Source of the DNA: UBA1941 sp046329575
Lineage (GTDB): Bacteria; Bacteroidota; Bacteroidia; Chitinophagales; LD1
Direction: 5' to 3'
DNA length: 64,000 nt
Assembly: GCA_046329575.1 (NCBI GenBank)
Contig: JAXLUJ010000017.1
Coordinates: 4,901-68,900 of the forward strand
Below the pieces are notes generated by a model, which had not been told where the DNA came from, did no database searches, and saw only the letters and a program-made list of their open reading frames with translations. Shown here in pieces: positions 33,802-43,825 of this stretch; within the stretch, counting starts at the first letter, position 1, and each line of letters starts with the position of its first letter. The position numbers and the translations under genes are program-made.

Positions 33802-36068
33802 TGCCGGTTTTGCAGTTCGATTTCTTCAGTATTTTACCGCCGAAAATTGACGCAGTGGCAACAAAACGACAACAACGCAACGAAGAAAAGAAAAAGGAAA
33901 TGCCGCAGGCAGCACCGGTAACTTCGTCAAACGCGGTTTATCAAAGCAAATGGTTCCCTTACGCCATTATTGCTCTTTTTACGATTGGTATTTATTTCAA
34001 TACCATCTGGAATAAATATGCGATTGACGATACCATTGTTCTTACCGATAATAAGTTCACCTTACAAGGATTTCAGGGCATTAAAGACATTATGACCCAT
34101 GATGCCTTTGTGGGATTTTTTGGCGAACGGGGCAGTAAACTGGTAAGCGGCGGACGTTACAGGCCGCTCAGTATTGTTACCCTGGCCATCGAAGTACAGT
34201 TCTTCGGCCAAAATCCCGCAGTAAGCCATGCGGTGAATGTATTGTTGTTTGCGCTTTCCTGTGTTTTACTGTTTCACATCTTAAACATGTTGCTGCCGCC
34301 ACGAAAAGAAACCGCCTTCTACCTCACCATTCCCTTTATTACTGCCATGTTGTATGCTGCTCATCCTATACATACCGAGGCCGTTTCTAACATCAAAGGC
34401 CGTGATGAAATCATGGGTATGTTGTTGGCGCTGTTATCACTTTTTGCTGCGCTCAAATTTGTAAGAAGCGGTAAATTCTATCATTTGATTTATGGCATGC
34501 TGGTGTTTTTTCTGGCGCTGCTTTCCAAAGAAAATGCAATCACTTTTATGGCCGTAATTCCTTTGGCTTATTACTTTTTCACTAAAGCCAAAATTCGTGA
34601 TTACGTTGCTGTAATTGGCCTATATCTGCTTCCGGTTATAGGTTTTATGGTTATGCGCACGTTTTTTACCGAATCTGGAATTACCAGCGATTCACCCGAA
34701 ATTCTAAACAATCCCTTTGCTTATACCCCCAATTTCATTGATCGCTATCCGGTCATCTTCTACACCTTTATTCTTTACTGGAAATTACTGCTTTTCCCGC
34801 ATCCGCTTTCACACGATTATTACTACAATCAAATTCCTGTGATTGGCTGGAGCGATTGGCGCTTCTATGTTTCACTCATACTTAATGCGCTGCTGTTCTT
34901 GTATGCGGTGGTGAAATTGCGTCAAAAATCAATTGCATCCTTTGCCATACTGTTTTACTTTCTCACCTTTTCCATCGTTTCCAATCTGGTATTTACAGTA
35001 GGTGTTTTGATGAACGAACGCTTCGTTTATATGTGTTCGTTAGGATTTTGTTTACTGCTTGCGTTTTTATTAGTAAATGGTATGGACCGCAAAATCATAT
35101 CACCCAAAATTATGACGGCCATTTTTGGTGTGGTGCTGGTGCTGTATTCGGTAAAGACCATTGCGCGGAACACCGATTGGGTAGATAACCTCACGCTTTT
35201 TATTGTTGATTCTAAAACTTCTGAAAACAGTTCCAAGATACAGACCTCAGTTGGCGGCGATCTTACCAAATTGGCCGGTGAAAACTATGAAAGCGCTAAA
35301 AAAAGCGGCGATTTGCAACGGTATTGCGATTTGTTGAACATGGACATCAACACGGCTGCATTGCCCGATACTATTGTACAACAGAAATTGCTGGAGCAAT
35401 CAATTGTTCACCTTCGAAAAGCCATTGCGATTTATAAAACGCATTCCAACGCCTGGTTGTTGTTGGGCAATGCGGAGTATAAACTCTATAAAAATCCACA
35501 ACAGGCTATGGTAGATTACGAAAATGCCGCAGCCTACCGTGTGGGCGGATATTACGATGCCTGGTACAACATGGGCTGTGTTCAAATTGAGAACAATATG
35601 GCGGGTCCGGCAAAAGAGAATTTCCTGAAGGCTGTGGCTATAAAACCCGATGAGTTTGCATGTCGTTTTAATTTAGCTGAAGCGTATTCGCGTTTAGGGG
35701 TTGCCGATTCAGCCATTTACTGGTATGAAAAAACGCTGGAGTTAAAGGCTAACGACGCGGTTTGTTTTTATAAAATCGGTACCATTTATGGCAAGCAATT
35801 GAACGATTTGCCTAAAGCGGTAAACTATATCAACAAAGCTTTAAACATCAATCCGGAAGTGCCTTTATACTATGAAGATTTGGGGGTGGCTTACGGACTG
35901 ATGAAAGAGTACGACAAAGCCATAGCGGTATCGCAACGTTGCATTGCTAAATTTCCAAAATACGGACCGGCTTATATGAACCTTGCCGTAAGCTACAGGA
36001 ACAAGGGCGATATCGCTCAGGCTGATGCCTTCCAGGCAAAGGCCATGCAGTTGGGACGAGGCAACTAA
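33801..36068 (+). CDS. TMTC-like membrane glycosyltransferase with C-terminal TPRs
   Basis: 755 residues. After a charged N-terminus there are about ten transmembrane segments. They carry the O-mannosyltransferase/TMTC-type features: an early acidic loop (YAIDDTIVL), GRYRPLSIVTLAIE, and YAAHPIHTEAVSNIKGRDEI. From about residue 530 onward TPR units repeat (NAWLLLGNAEYKLYK, DAWYNMGCVQIEN, LYYEDLGVAYGLMKEYDKAI). By analogy it may transfer a sugar from a lipid carrier to a protein on the outer face of the inner membrane; the substrate is unknown. It is coupled to dprA by a one-base overlap, probably without functional connection. Confidence 0.78.
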   Translation: MPVLQFDFFSILPPKIDAVATKRQQRNEEKKKEMPQAAPVTSSNAVYQSKWFPYAIIALFTIGIYFNTIWNKYAIDDTIVLTDNKFTLQGFQGIKDIMTHDAFVGFFGERGSKLVSGGRYRPLSIVTLAIEVQFFGQNPAVSHAVNVLLFALSCVLLFHILNMLLPPRKETAFYLTIPFITAMLYAAHPIHTEAVSNIKGRDEIMGMLLALLSLFAALKFVRSGKFYHLIYGMLVFFLALLSKENAITFMAVIPLAYYFFTKAKIRDYVAVIGLYLLPVIGFMVMRTFFTESGITSDSPEILNNPFAYTPNFIDRYPVIFYTFILYWKLLLFPHPLSHDYYYNQIPVIGWSDWRFYVSLILNALLFLYAVVKLRQKSIASFAILFYFLTFSIVSNLVFTVGVLMNERFVYMCSLGFCLLLAFLLVNGMDRKIISPKIMTAIFGVVLVLYSVKTIARNTDWVDNLTLFIVDSKTSENSSKIQTSVGGDLTKLAGENYESAKKSGDLQRYCDLLNMDINTAALPDTIVQQKLLEQSIVHLRKAIAIYKTHSNAWLLLGNAEYKLYKNPQQAMVDYENAAAYRVGGYYDAWYNMGCVQIENNMAGPAKENFLKAVAIKPDEFACRFNLAEAYSRLGVADSAIYWYEKTLELKANDAVCFYKIGTIYGKQLNDLPKAVNYINKALNINPEVPLYYEDLGVAYGLMKEYDKAIAVSQRCIAKFPKYGPAYMNLAVSYRNKGDIAQADAFQAKAMQLGRGN

Positions 36069-36099
36069 GAACTGGCAACTTTCTGTTAGATCTTTTTTG

Positions 36100-36246
36100 G
36101 CAGCTGCCGCGGCCCTGCTCGTTCCTCGCAGTTCCGCGTCACCGCGTGCTTTCAGGCTACGCTAACGCTCCGGTGCTACGGCTTCGCCTTCGCACGCCCG
36201 CCAAAGGCGGGCCCTTGCCGCCCGCTGCTGCATGCGCCCGGCCGCA
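36100..36246. repeat. GC-rich dispersed repeat, copy E5
   Basis: Contains GCTAACGCTCCGGTGCTACG, and a GCCCGCCAAAGGCGGGC hairpin. It lies between the convergent TMTC-like and GH13 genes. The order of its words is shared with 25023-25120 in inverse orientation. Confidence 0.75.
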
Positions 36247-36249
36247 GCC

Positions 36250-38595
36250 TTATTTCGTAAATACAGCCATCGACTTTGCTGCAATTGCCGTAGCCCCGCC
36301 GAAAACGGGATGGAAGCCTGCCGGTAGTGAACCGGAAATAAAAGCATCGGTATTAGAATTATTAATGGCCACAATCACTTCATCATCGAAGTAACTACGT
36401 TTGTAAACCAATAAACCATTACTGCTTTTCAGCAATTCAAAATCGCCATAAATCAACGCCAGATGCGAACGGCGCAGTGCAAAAATTTGAGCCACGGTTT
36501 CCCGTAGTTTTCTTTCGTTTTCATTTAGATTTTCAAAACGCATCATACGCCGGTTATCGGGGTCGCCCGCGCCTGGCATGGCAATTTCATCGCCATAGTA
36601 CAGCACTGGTATGCCGGGAATAGTTGCGATGAAAGTGAGTAACAACGTCATTTTTTTGTAAGCTATCGGATCGCCTACGCCTACATCCCGCTTCCAGCCT
36701 GCCAGGCGCGGATCTTCGCTTGATGCTAATGCCCCTCCGGCAAGAGAAGCAAATCGGGGCAAATCGTGATTGCCGCTGATATTTCCCATCAGATGATGAG
36801 AGCCATAATAGTTCAAACTTTGTTGTAATTGCGCGGCCAGCTTTTCAACGGGTTCCTCTTTCCCCGAAAAAACATCCCGAGCCGTGAAATACAAATTGAA
36901 ATCAAATTGCCCGTCCATCATACCGCTGCCGATGTATGAGCCAATCAATTCTTTACTCCCATAAGTTTCGCCCAGTTGAAAAACTGAGGTATGGGCAGGA
37001 AGTTCAATTTTTTCTTTAATCGCGGCGGTTAGCGATCTCCAAAAGGTTGTAGGAATATGTTTGGTGGCATCATGACGGAAACCATCAATATGATATCGTT
37101 GCAGCCAAAAAACTGAAGAGTCAACTTCTAGCTGCACAACTTGCTTATTACTAAAATCGAGTGTTGGCAAAAAATTGTCGAACCAGGTCGTAAGGCGCTC
37201 TTCATCCCACAACCGTAAATTTTTTCTGCCATCGGCCAACAAAAATCGCGAACGCCACTCCGGATGTTTTTTGATTAAAAAATAATCTTCATGAACATGA
37301 TTGGCTACCAGGTCGAGAAACACATTGATATTCCTTTTATGCGCCGAATCAATCAATGCATGAAGTACCGGTTCGTTTCCAAAGCGATGATCAATTCGGG
37401 TGAGCGAAACCGGCCAATAGCCGTGATAACCGCTATACCAGTCATGAGGCTCAGGAAATTCCTGATAGGCCTTTTCGGGATTCTCCACTATAGGTGAAAT
37501 CCAAAGCGAATTGAACCCTAAATTACTGAAATATCCATTTTGAATTTGTTTAGAAATGCCGGCCAAATCTCCTCCACAGTAGTTTGCCTTTTCTTTTATT
37601 TCCGGGTGAATTACTTTACGATCGTTGCTGCTATCGCCGTTGCAAAAGCGATCAACCAACACAAAGTAGATGGCATCGGCATGTTTATCAGTTCGCTTGA
37701 TTTGTTTGGTTTCATGCAGCACTTTACCATCCTCAAGCGGAACGAGTAAATCGTTGCCTACACTTTGGTCGTCATAGGCATAAACGCGCATGAAACTTCG
37801 CCTGAAGCGCGCTGCTTCGGCAGGGATTTTAATTTCTATTCTTGTTTCATCGGTAGCGTTTTTATCGGCTAATTCACCAGCAACATGCATATTGATAAAG
37901 CGTTTGCCCAATCTGAAATTCTGCCAATAAAAGGCGAGTGAAAAAGGATACCGGGGAAACTTACATGCAATGATGATTCCGGTATCGGAATAGCTTACCA
38001 AACGTAATTTCGGCATATTATTATTCGCCAAAACCGTCTTCACTGAATTAAATCCTCCATTTCCATTTGAAGCGCTGTCGCTATTTTCTGGGTCGGTGTG
38101 CCACTTTCCGTCGGTGATCAGTTGATAGGCATAAGTGCCGGGGTTAAGCAACAATCGGGTTTGCCACTTTCCATTTTCGAACTTTAGTGAATTGCCTTTA
38201 GGGTTCCAGCCATTCATTTCACCGGCCAGTTGAACTTGCTTGTAATTTTTATCAGTTACTGAAAAAATGACTTCGCGTTGCTGTGGGGCTTTGAGCAGAA
38301 TGGAATAGGGGAAACCGCCGCACCATAGTTTCATTTCATACATGGGTTTTGCAGCAGTTACACTCTTTAAAAAGATGGTGTGATCGGCGTTCTGCTTCCA
38401 GTCCAGCCCTTTTGTGAATTGCACTGAATCAATTTTTTCAGGATGAATGAAATAGTCGCTCAGATAGATAGTGGTGGTGTCGTAATTCAGTTGCAATGGA
38501 ATGGCTACGTTTTCCATTTGTGGAATAACCGGAAATTGCGCCCGGATGCCGTTACCACCTAAAAGCAAGGCCGTTAGAATAAAAATTGGTTTCAT
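36250..38595 (-). CDS. GH13 alpha-amylase family protein with CBM48-like domain
   Basis: 781 residues. The signal peptide is MKPIFILTALLLGGNGIRAQ. The N-terminal region includes a glycogen-binding-like (CBM48/AMPK) domain: VQLAGEMNGWNPKGNSLKF through NPGTYAYQLITDGKWHTDP. The GH13 barrel follows from about residue 300: IYFVLVDRFCNGD, LDLVANHVHEDY, nucleophile in GFRHDATKH, acid/base in FQLGETYG, third acid in GNHDLPR. It should hydrolyse alpha-1,4-glucans in the periplasm or outside. It lies 3 bp after the GH31 gene, in one transcription unit. Confidence 0.92.
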   Translation of the reverse strand: MKPIFILTALLLGGNGIRAQFPVIPQMENVAIPLQLNYDTTTIYLSDYFIHPEKIDSVQFTKGLDWKQNADHTIFLKSVTAAKPMYEMKLWCGGFPYSILLKAPQQREVIFSVTDKNYKQVQLAGEMNGWNPKGNSLKFENGKWQTRLLLNPGTYAYQLITDGKWHTDPENSDSASNGNGGFNSVKTVLANNNMPKLRLVSYSDTGIIIACKFPRYPFSLAFYWQNFRLGKRFINMHVAGELADKNATDETRIEIKIPAEAARFRRSFMRVYAYDDQSVGNDLLVPLEDGKVLHETKQIKRTDKHADAIYFVLVDRFCNGDSSNDRKVIHPEIKEKANYCGGDLAGISKQIQNGYFSNLGFNSLWISPIVENPEKAYQEFPEPHDWYSGYHGYWPVSLTRIDHRFGNEPVLHALIDSAHKRNINVFLDLVANHVHEDYFLIKKHPEWRSRFLLADGRKNLRLWDEERLTTWFDNFLPTLDFSNKQVVQLEVDSSVFWLQRYHIDGFRHDATKHIPTTFWRSLTAAIKEKIELPAHTSVFQLGETYGSKELIGSYIGSGMMDGQFDFNLYFTARDVFSGKEEPVEKLAAQLQQSLNYYGSHHLMGNISGNHDLPRFASLAGGALASSEDPRLAGWKRDVGVGDPIAYKKMTLLLTFIATIPGIPVLYYGDEIAMPGAGDPDNRRMMRFENLNENERKLRETVAQIFALRRSHLALIYGDFELLKSSNGLLVYKRSYFDDEVIVAINNSNTDAFISGSLPAGFHPVFGGATAIAAKSMAVFTK

Positions 38596-38598
38596 ATT

Positions 38599-41007
38599 CT
38601 ATAAACGTGGAAGTTGGATGGATAGTACAGCCCTCGAAAATGGAAATTCAACCGTTTGAACATTTTTGCAAATCATATCGCCGGTGGCAGCCTTGTAGAA
38701 AGGATCGAAATTGGAAACCGGAGCAATAAAACAATAATCAGTTGATGCCACCTTCATTTTTTTTTCGGAAATTTCAATTGATTCTAACTTTTCGAAACCA
38801 TGAAGCATCAATTTAACTGTTTCAAATTTTGAAGTGAACTGTCCTTCTACTGCTGAAAAAAGAATTCTGGCTGCTTCCGGTTCGAAGCGGATGGTACGTT
38901 GGTAAAATTCCCCTTTCCCATAATTATAGGTTAGCCCATCGTCTTCATAATACATAAATTCTGAAGGCGTATTTCCGAAGTAAATATGAAGCTCTAAAAC
39001 GCCATTGGTGTTTTCGCCTGTATGCTGAATACATTGTTGCATGGGCAATATAGCCGATGCTTTAACGAAAAGCGGATAGCGTTCTTTTCGAACTTCGGCA
39101 ATTTGAATGCCTCCATTAATGTATTGATCGTTGTGGATATCATACCAGTAGCCTTTGGGCAAATACACTTTGGTTAGTTCGGGCGCACCTTCAAAAACCG
39201 GCACAAGAATATTTCCGCCAAAAAGATATTGGTTTTGGTATTTAGGATCATATACCCGACTTTCATGAGGGAAATCAACGGCCAGGGAACGGACAACAGG
39301 CATACCGGTGTTGGCCGCCTCGTAGAAAAGCGAATAGATGTAGGGCAGTAGCCGGTAGCGCAGCGATATATAGTTTCTGGAAATTTCTTCCACCTCCTCA
39401 CCAAAACTCCACGGCTCGGCATCTTTTGAGTTAATCATGCTGTGGCATCGAAACAGCGGTGAAAATGCACCCAGCACTATCCATTTGGCAAAAAGGGAAG
39501 GGGTAGCATCGCCGCAAAAACCGCCTACATCATAACCTGCGAAAGCCACACCGCTCAGGCCTAATGAATTTACTAAACGCACACCGCAAATCAAGTTTTC
39601 ATCACTTGCCACATTATCGCCAGTCCATGAAGCGGAATAGCGTTGAACACCCGAAAACCCGGCTCTGTTCAACAGAAATGGCCGTTTACCATTCATTTGT
39701 TTTTTTGCCCCTTCATAGGTGCTTCTGGCCATTTGCATGCCATACACATTTCGGGCGCGCTTGTGTGTGGACGTTTCTCCATCATAATCAAACTCGATTA
39801 TGTCAGGAGGCGACTGCCCCCACATCGCCGGTTCGTTCATATCGTTCCAAAATGCGTTAATACCTTTTGAAGTGTAGAACTGCATTTGACCGGCCCACCA
39901 CTGGCGCACCTCTTCACGGGTAAAATCTGGAAAATGACTTTTCCCTGGCCATACTTCACCCTCAAATGGTTGCCCATCCGGATATTTCACAAAGTTATCG
40001 GCGCGCAAACCTTCATCATAAGGCTGGTAGCCGGGTTCAGTTTTAATTCCCGGGTCCAGAATTACCGCGGTATGAAAACCGGATTGCTGTAACTGCGCTA
40101 CCATATTGGCCGGAACCGGAAAGCGTTCCTTATCGAAAGTGAAAACTTTGTATCCATCCATATAGTGGATATCGAGATAAATCATATCGCAGGGGATTCG
40201 CTTTTCACGAAAGGTACGAGCCACCTGAATTACTTCGGTATCGGGATAGTAAGAGTAGCGGCATTGTTGAAGGCCCAGACTCCATATTGGCGGCAATTCT
40301 ATTTTTCCGGTAAGCCGCGTATAGTTCGAAATGATTGCTGCTACGTTCTCACCGCCAATGAAATAATAGTTCATTGCGCCATCGGCTGCGCCAAAAAAAG
40401 AGAACCGATCATTAGAAGCGCCAAAATTGAAATGGGTTTTGTAGGTATTGTCGAGAAAAATCCCATACTGCAATCCACTATGAATTCCGATGTAAAATGG
40501 AATGCTCATATAAAGCGGATCCTGATCGGTGGCGTATGCGAATTTGTCAGTATTCCAATTCGTATAAGCGGTGCCTCTTCTGTCCAGATTGCCTGTTTTT
40601 TCTCCCAGACCAATAAAGCGTTCGTTGGGTTGAAGTTTTTTATAAGTGGTTACTTCTGTACCCATCCAGGAAGTGCCGAAGGCACTATCATCTTCACATA
40701 AAACTTGACCGGCTTTGTTCAAAAACGAAAACCGCAACGGCGATTTTTGAATGCGCAGTTCAAGCGATTCGGTTTGAATGCTCATTTCGTGATTTGCATC
40801 CGTGAATTTCCATTCGCAACCATCGGCCTTGGCGTTTACAGCGTAAGAAAAGTCGCGTTCCACAACTTTGGAAACTTTGATCCTGATGATGTTTCGATGA
40901 TAAATTGAAATGGCTGCCAAGCCATTTGTAGCTGTTATTTCCAGCCCATTCTCTATATGTTGGAACGAAACAAAACTTCCCAACGATTCGTTGCGCGTAA
41001 CCGGCAT
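38599..41007 (-). CDS. GH31 alpha-glucosidase
   Basis: 802 residues. The nucleophile motif is FWNDMNEPAMWG and the acid/base region is RYSASWTGDNVASDE. The N-terminal beta-sandwich is typical of GH31. No signal peptide is seen, so it is probably intracellular and acts on maltose or malto-oligosaccharides. It sits 17 bp after cphA and 3 bp before the GH13 gene in the same direction. Confidence 0.93.
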   Translation of the reverse strand: MPVTRNESLGSFVSFQHIENGLEITATNGLAAISIYHRNIIRIKVSKVVERDFSYAVNAKADGCEWKFTDANHEMSIQTESLELRIQKSPLRFSFLNKAGQVLCEDDSAFGTSWMGTEVTTYKKLQPNERFIGLGEKTGNLDRRGTAYTNWNTDKFAYATDQDPLYMSIPFYIGIHSGLQYGIFLDNTYKTHFNFGASNDRFSFFGAADGAMNYYFIGGENVAAIISNYTRLTGKIELPPIWSLGLQQCRYSYYPDTEVIQVARTFREKRIPCDMIYLDIHYMDGYKVFTFDKERFPVPANMVAQLQQSGFHTAVILDPGIKTEPGYQPYDEGLRADNFVKYPDGQPFEGEVWPGKSHFPDFTREEVRQWWAGQMQFYTSKGINAFWNDMNEPAMWGQSPPDIIEFDYDGETSTHKRARNVYGMQMARSTYEGAKKQMNGKRPFLLNRAGFSGVQRYSASWTGDNVASDENLICGVRLVNSLGLSGVAFAGYDVGGFCGDATPSLFAKWIVLGAFSPLFRCHSMINSKDAEPWSFGEEVEEISRNYISLRYRLLPYIYSLFYEAANTGMPVVRSLAVDFPHESRVYDPKYQNQYLFGGNILVPVFEGAPELTKVYLPKGYWYDIHNDQYINGGIQIAEVRKERYPLFVKASAILPMQQCIQHTGENTNGVLELHIYFGNTPSEFMYYEDDGLTYNYGKGEFYQRTIRFEPEAARILFSAVEGQFTSKFETVKLMLHGFEKLESIEISEKKMKVASTDYCFIAPVSNFDPFYKAATGDMICKNVQTVEFPFSRAVLSIQLPRL

Positions 41008-41024
41008 GCTATGTTGTTGAATGG

Positions 41025-43646
41025 TTAAGCCAATACTTTTTCCTCTTCTTCCTTGTACCGCATGATTTGATCCAGGGCATCCGGTATCACATCGCTGATG
41101 ATGGTTATGAAAGACCCCTTTTCTGCGTTTTGCAAAGCAAAATCGATGGCTTCCTTTTCCGTCATAATCACGGTGATTTTTTTGTGAGGATCCACTTCTT
41201 TAATGCCTTTAGTAATTAAGTCGATAATTTCCTGTTCGGTACGCCCGCGAAGATTTTTGTCTTGCCGGATGATAATTTCATCAAATACTTTCGCGGCTTC
41301 CATGCCCAGTGAAATGGTGTCCTCGTCTCGCCGGTCGCCCACGCCGGCAACAATGCCAATCTTTTTGGTGGCATCCTGTTTTTTTACAAATTTCCCTACC
41401 GCATGCATGCCGTGGGTGTTGTGTGCATAATCAATTAGTACATTAAAGTTCTTGAACTGGAACAAATTCATTCTACCTGGAGTTTGTAAGGCAGATGGCA
41501 CAAAGGTTTGAAGCGCTAGTTTAATATCTTCAATCTTGAAATTGCGGAGATAAGCTGCAAGAACTGCCGCCAGCGTATTGGCAATATTAAACTCTGCCTT
41601 ACCGCCAAAAGTAAGTGGAATATTAAGGGCCTTTTCAATTCGAATCTTCCAGCCGCCTTTCAAAATGGTTACATAACCGTTTTCATAAATGCAGGCAATG
41701 CCGTGGGCGGCGCAATGTTCGGCTATACGCGGATTGTTTTCCTGCATGCTGAAGTACGCCACCTTACACGAAAGTTGTTCCTTCATTTTATATACCAAAT
41801 CGTCATCGGCGTTCAGTATGGCGTAACCTTCCGGCAAAACGGCGCGTGGTACCACAGCTTTTACACGCGCCAGTTGGTCAAGCGTATCAATTCCTTGCAA
41901 TCCCAAATGATCTTCAGCAATATTGGTTACTACGGCCATATCACAATTGTGGAAACCTAATCCTGCCCGCAGAATGCCGCCTCTGGCACACTCTAGCACT
42001 GCGAAATCGACCGTAGGATCTTTCAAAACAAATTCGGCACTCACCGGCCCCGTACAATCGCCGCGCATCATCAGTTCGTTTTGGATGTAAACGCCGTCGG
42101 TGGTGGTGTATCCTACTTTGTAACCAATCTGTTTCACAATATGCGCAAGCAAACGAGTGGTGGTAGTTTTTCCATTCGTTCCGCTTACGGCAATAATGGG
42201 AATGCGGGCGCTGCTGCCGGTTGGATAAAGCATGTCAATCACCGGCTCGGCCACATTTCTTCCGATACCATCAGTAGGGTCCAGGTGCATGCGGAAACCG
42301 GGCGCTGCATTTACTTCCAGAATGGCACCGCCAATTTCGGCTATTGGTTCGGTAAGTGAATCGGCCATAATGTCGATACCGCAAATATCTAATCCAATAA
42401 TTCGCGCAATTCGTTCAGCCATGAGTACATTTGAAGGGTGTACCAAATCGGTAACATCGGTGGCGGTGCCTCCAGTGCTAAGATTGGCCGTAGGTTTCAG
42501 CCATAGTTCTTCTCCTGATTTCAAGATGGTATCCAGCGTATATCCCTTCTTATCCAGCATGTTCATGGTTTGATCGTCGATCTTAATTGCGGTAAGCACT
42601 TTTTCATGCCCATAACCGCGCCGTGGGTCGCTGTTGGTAATATCAATAAGTTCGCGAACGGAATGCTTGCCATCGCCTTTTACCGCAGCCGGCGTTCGCA
42701 AAGCTGCAGCCACAAATTTGTAGTTGATCACCAAAACGCGATGGTCGAGCCCAGTGATATACTTTTCGCAAATTACAGCACGCGAATACTTTTTTGCCGC
42801 CAGCATTCCCGCCAATGCATCTTCCCAATTTCGAAGGTTGGTAGTAACCCCTTTGCCGTGATTGCCGTCTAACGGTTTAGTGATTACGGGAAAGCCGATC
42901 TTTTCAATGGCATTGCGCAAATCTTCTTCATCATAAATCACGCTTCCTTTGGGCACCGGAATTTCGGCGGCCTCTAACAGATTTTTGGTGTCTTCCTTGT
43001 CGCATGCAATTTCAACAGCAATTGAACTGGTGGTAGAAGCTATAGTTGCCTGAATTCGTTTTTGATTGATGCCATAGCCTAATTGCACTAACGAGTTTTT
43101 GTTCAGCCGTATCCATGGTATTTTTCTTTTCGCAGCTTCCTCCACTATCGAACCGGTGGAAGGCCCTAAACGTTCATCCTCGCGAATCTCGCGGAGTTTC
43201 TGAATATCGGCTTCGGGCGAATAATCAGAACCCTCAGTGAGTGCTTCTGCAATGCGAACTGCCGCCTTTGCCGCATAAATTCCGGCCTTTTCTTCCCAAT
43301 AACTGAATACAACGTTGTAAACACCTTTTACCGAAGTTTCCCGGGTTCTTCCAAAACCGCAGTCCATGCCAGCTAGCGTTTGAATTTCCAGCGCAATATG
43401 TTCGATTACATGGCCCATCCAGGTGCCACTTTTTACGCGTGAAAAAAAACCGCCATCACAGCCTTCGCTACAACGGTGGTAATACATGGTTGGGAACATT
43501 TTTTCAATCCGTTCTGAAAATCCGGGAATCGTATCGGTTGGCCGTTGTTCCATTTCGCCAAGGTCGAGGCGCATTACAATAAGTTTGTGCCGGTAATTGC
43601 TCCAATAATTGGGGCCTTTCATCACTTTAATATCCAGGATTTTCAT
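41025..43646 (-). CDS. cphA: Cyanophycin synthetase
   Basis: 873 residues. The N-terminal domain (MKILDIKVMKGPNYWSNYRH) is followed by an ATP-grasp domain (FPVITKPLDGNHGKGVTTNL) and a Mur-ligase-like domain with P-loop VSGTNGKTTTTRLLAHI. The enzyme polymerises aspartate and arginine into cyanophycin, a nitrogen reserve. The usual partner cyanophycinase (cphB) is not adjacent. Instead, two alpha-glucan hydrolase genes follow within one apparent transcript. Confidence 0.94.
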   Translation of the reverse strand: MKILDIKVMKGPNYWSNYRHKLIVMRLDLGEMEQRPTDTIPGFSERIEKMFPTMYYHRCSEGCDGGFFSRVKSGTWMGHVIEHIALEIQTLAGMDCGFGRTRETSVKGVYNVVFSYWEEKAGIYAAKAAVRIAEALTEGSDYSPEADIQKLREIREDERLGPSTGSIVEEAAKRKIPWIRLNKNSLVQLGYGINQKRIQATIASTTSSIAVEIACDKEDTKNLLEAAEIPVPKGSVIYDEEDLRNAIEKIGFPVITKPLDGNHGKGVTTNLRNWEDALAGMLAAKKYSRAVICEKYITGLDHRVLVINYKFVAAALRTPAAVKGDGKHSVRELIDITNSDPRRGYGHEKVLTAIKIDDQTMNMLDKKGYTLDTILKSGEELWLKPTANLSTGGTATDVTDLVHPSNVLMAERIARIIGLDICGIDIMADSLTEPIAEIGGAILEVNAAPGFRMHLDPTDGIGRNVAEPVIDMLYPTGSSARIPIIAVSGTNGKTTTTRLLAHIVKQIGYKVGYTTTDGVYIQNELMMRGDCTGPVSAEFVLKDPTVDFAVLECARGGILRAGLGFHNCDMAVVTNIAEDHLGLQGIDTLDQLARVKAVVPRAVLPEGYAILNADDDLVYKMKEQLSCKVAYFSMQENNPRIAEHCAAHGIACIYENGYVTILKGGWKIRIEKALNIPLTFGGKAEFNIANTLAAVLAAYLRNFKIEDIKLALQTFVPSALQTPGRMNLFQFKNFNVLIDYAHNTHGMHAVGKFVKKQDATKKIGIVAGVGDRRDEDTISLGMEAAKVFDEIIIRQDKNLRGRTEQEIIDLITKGIKEVDPHKKITVIMTEKEAIDFALQNAEKGSFITIISDVIPDALDQIMRYKEEEEKVLA

Positions 43647-43825
43647 GCGATTAGATTTGTGCGGAAGGTAATTTTTAATTCTGAATATCTAATAGCGGCG
43701 TGCTGTTCATTTCTATGATTTTCATTTCAGAAAACACAAATGGTTTTTATCAAAACCTGCGCTTTAAAAACTGGTTTTAAAAGGGAGAAGATGAAAATAG
43801 AACGCGGAATGCCAGCTGAACGGTT

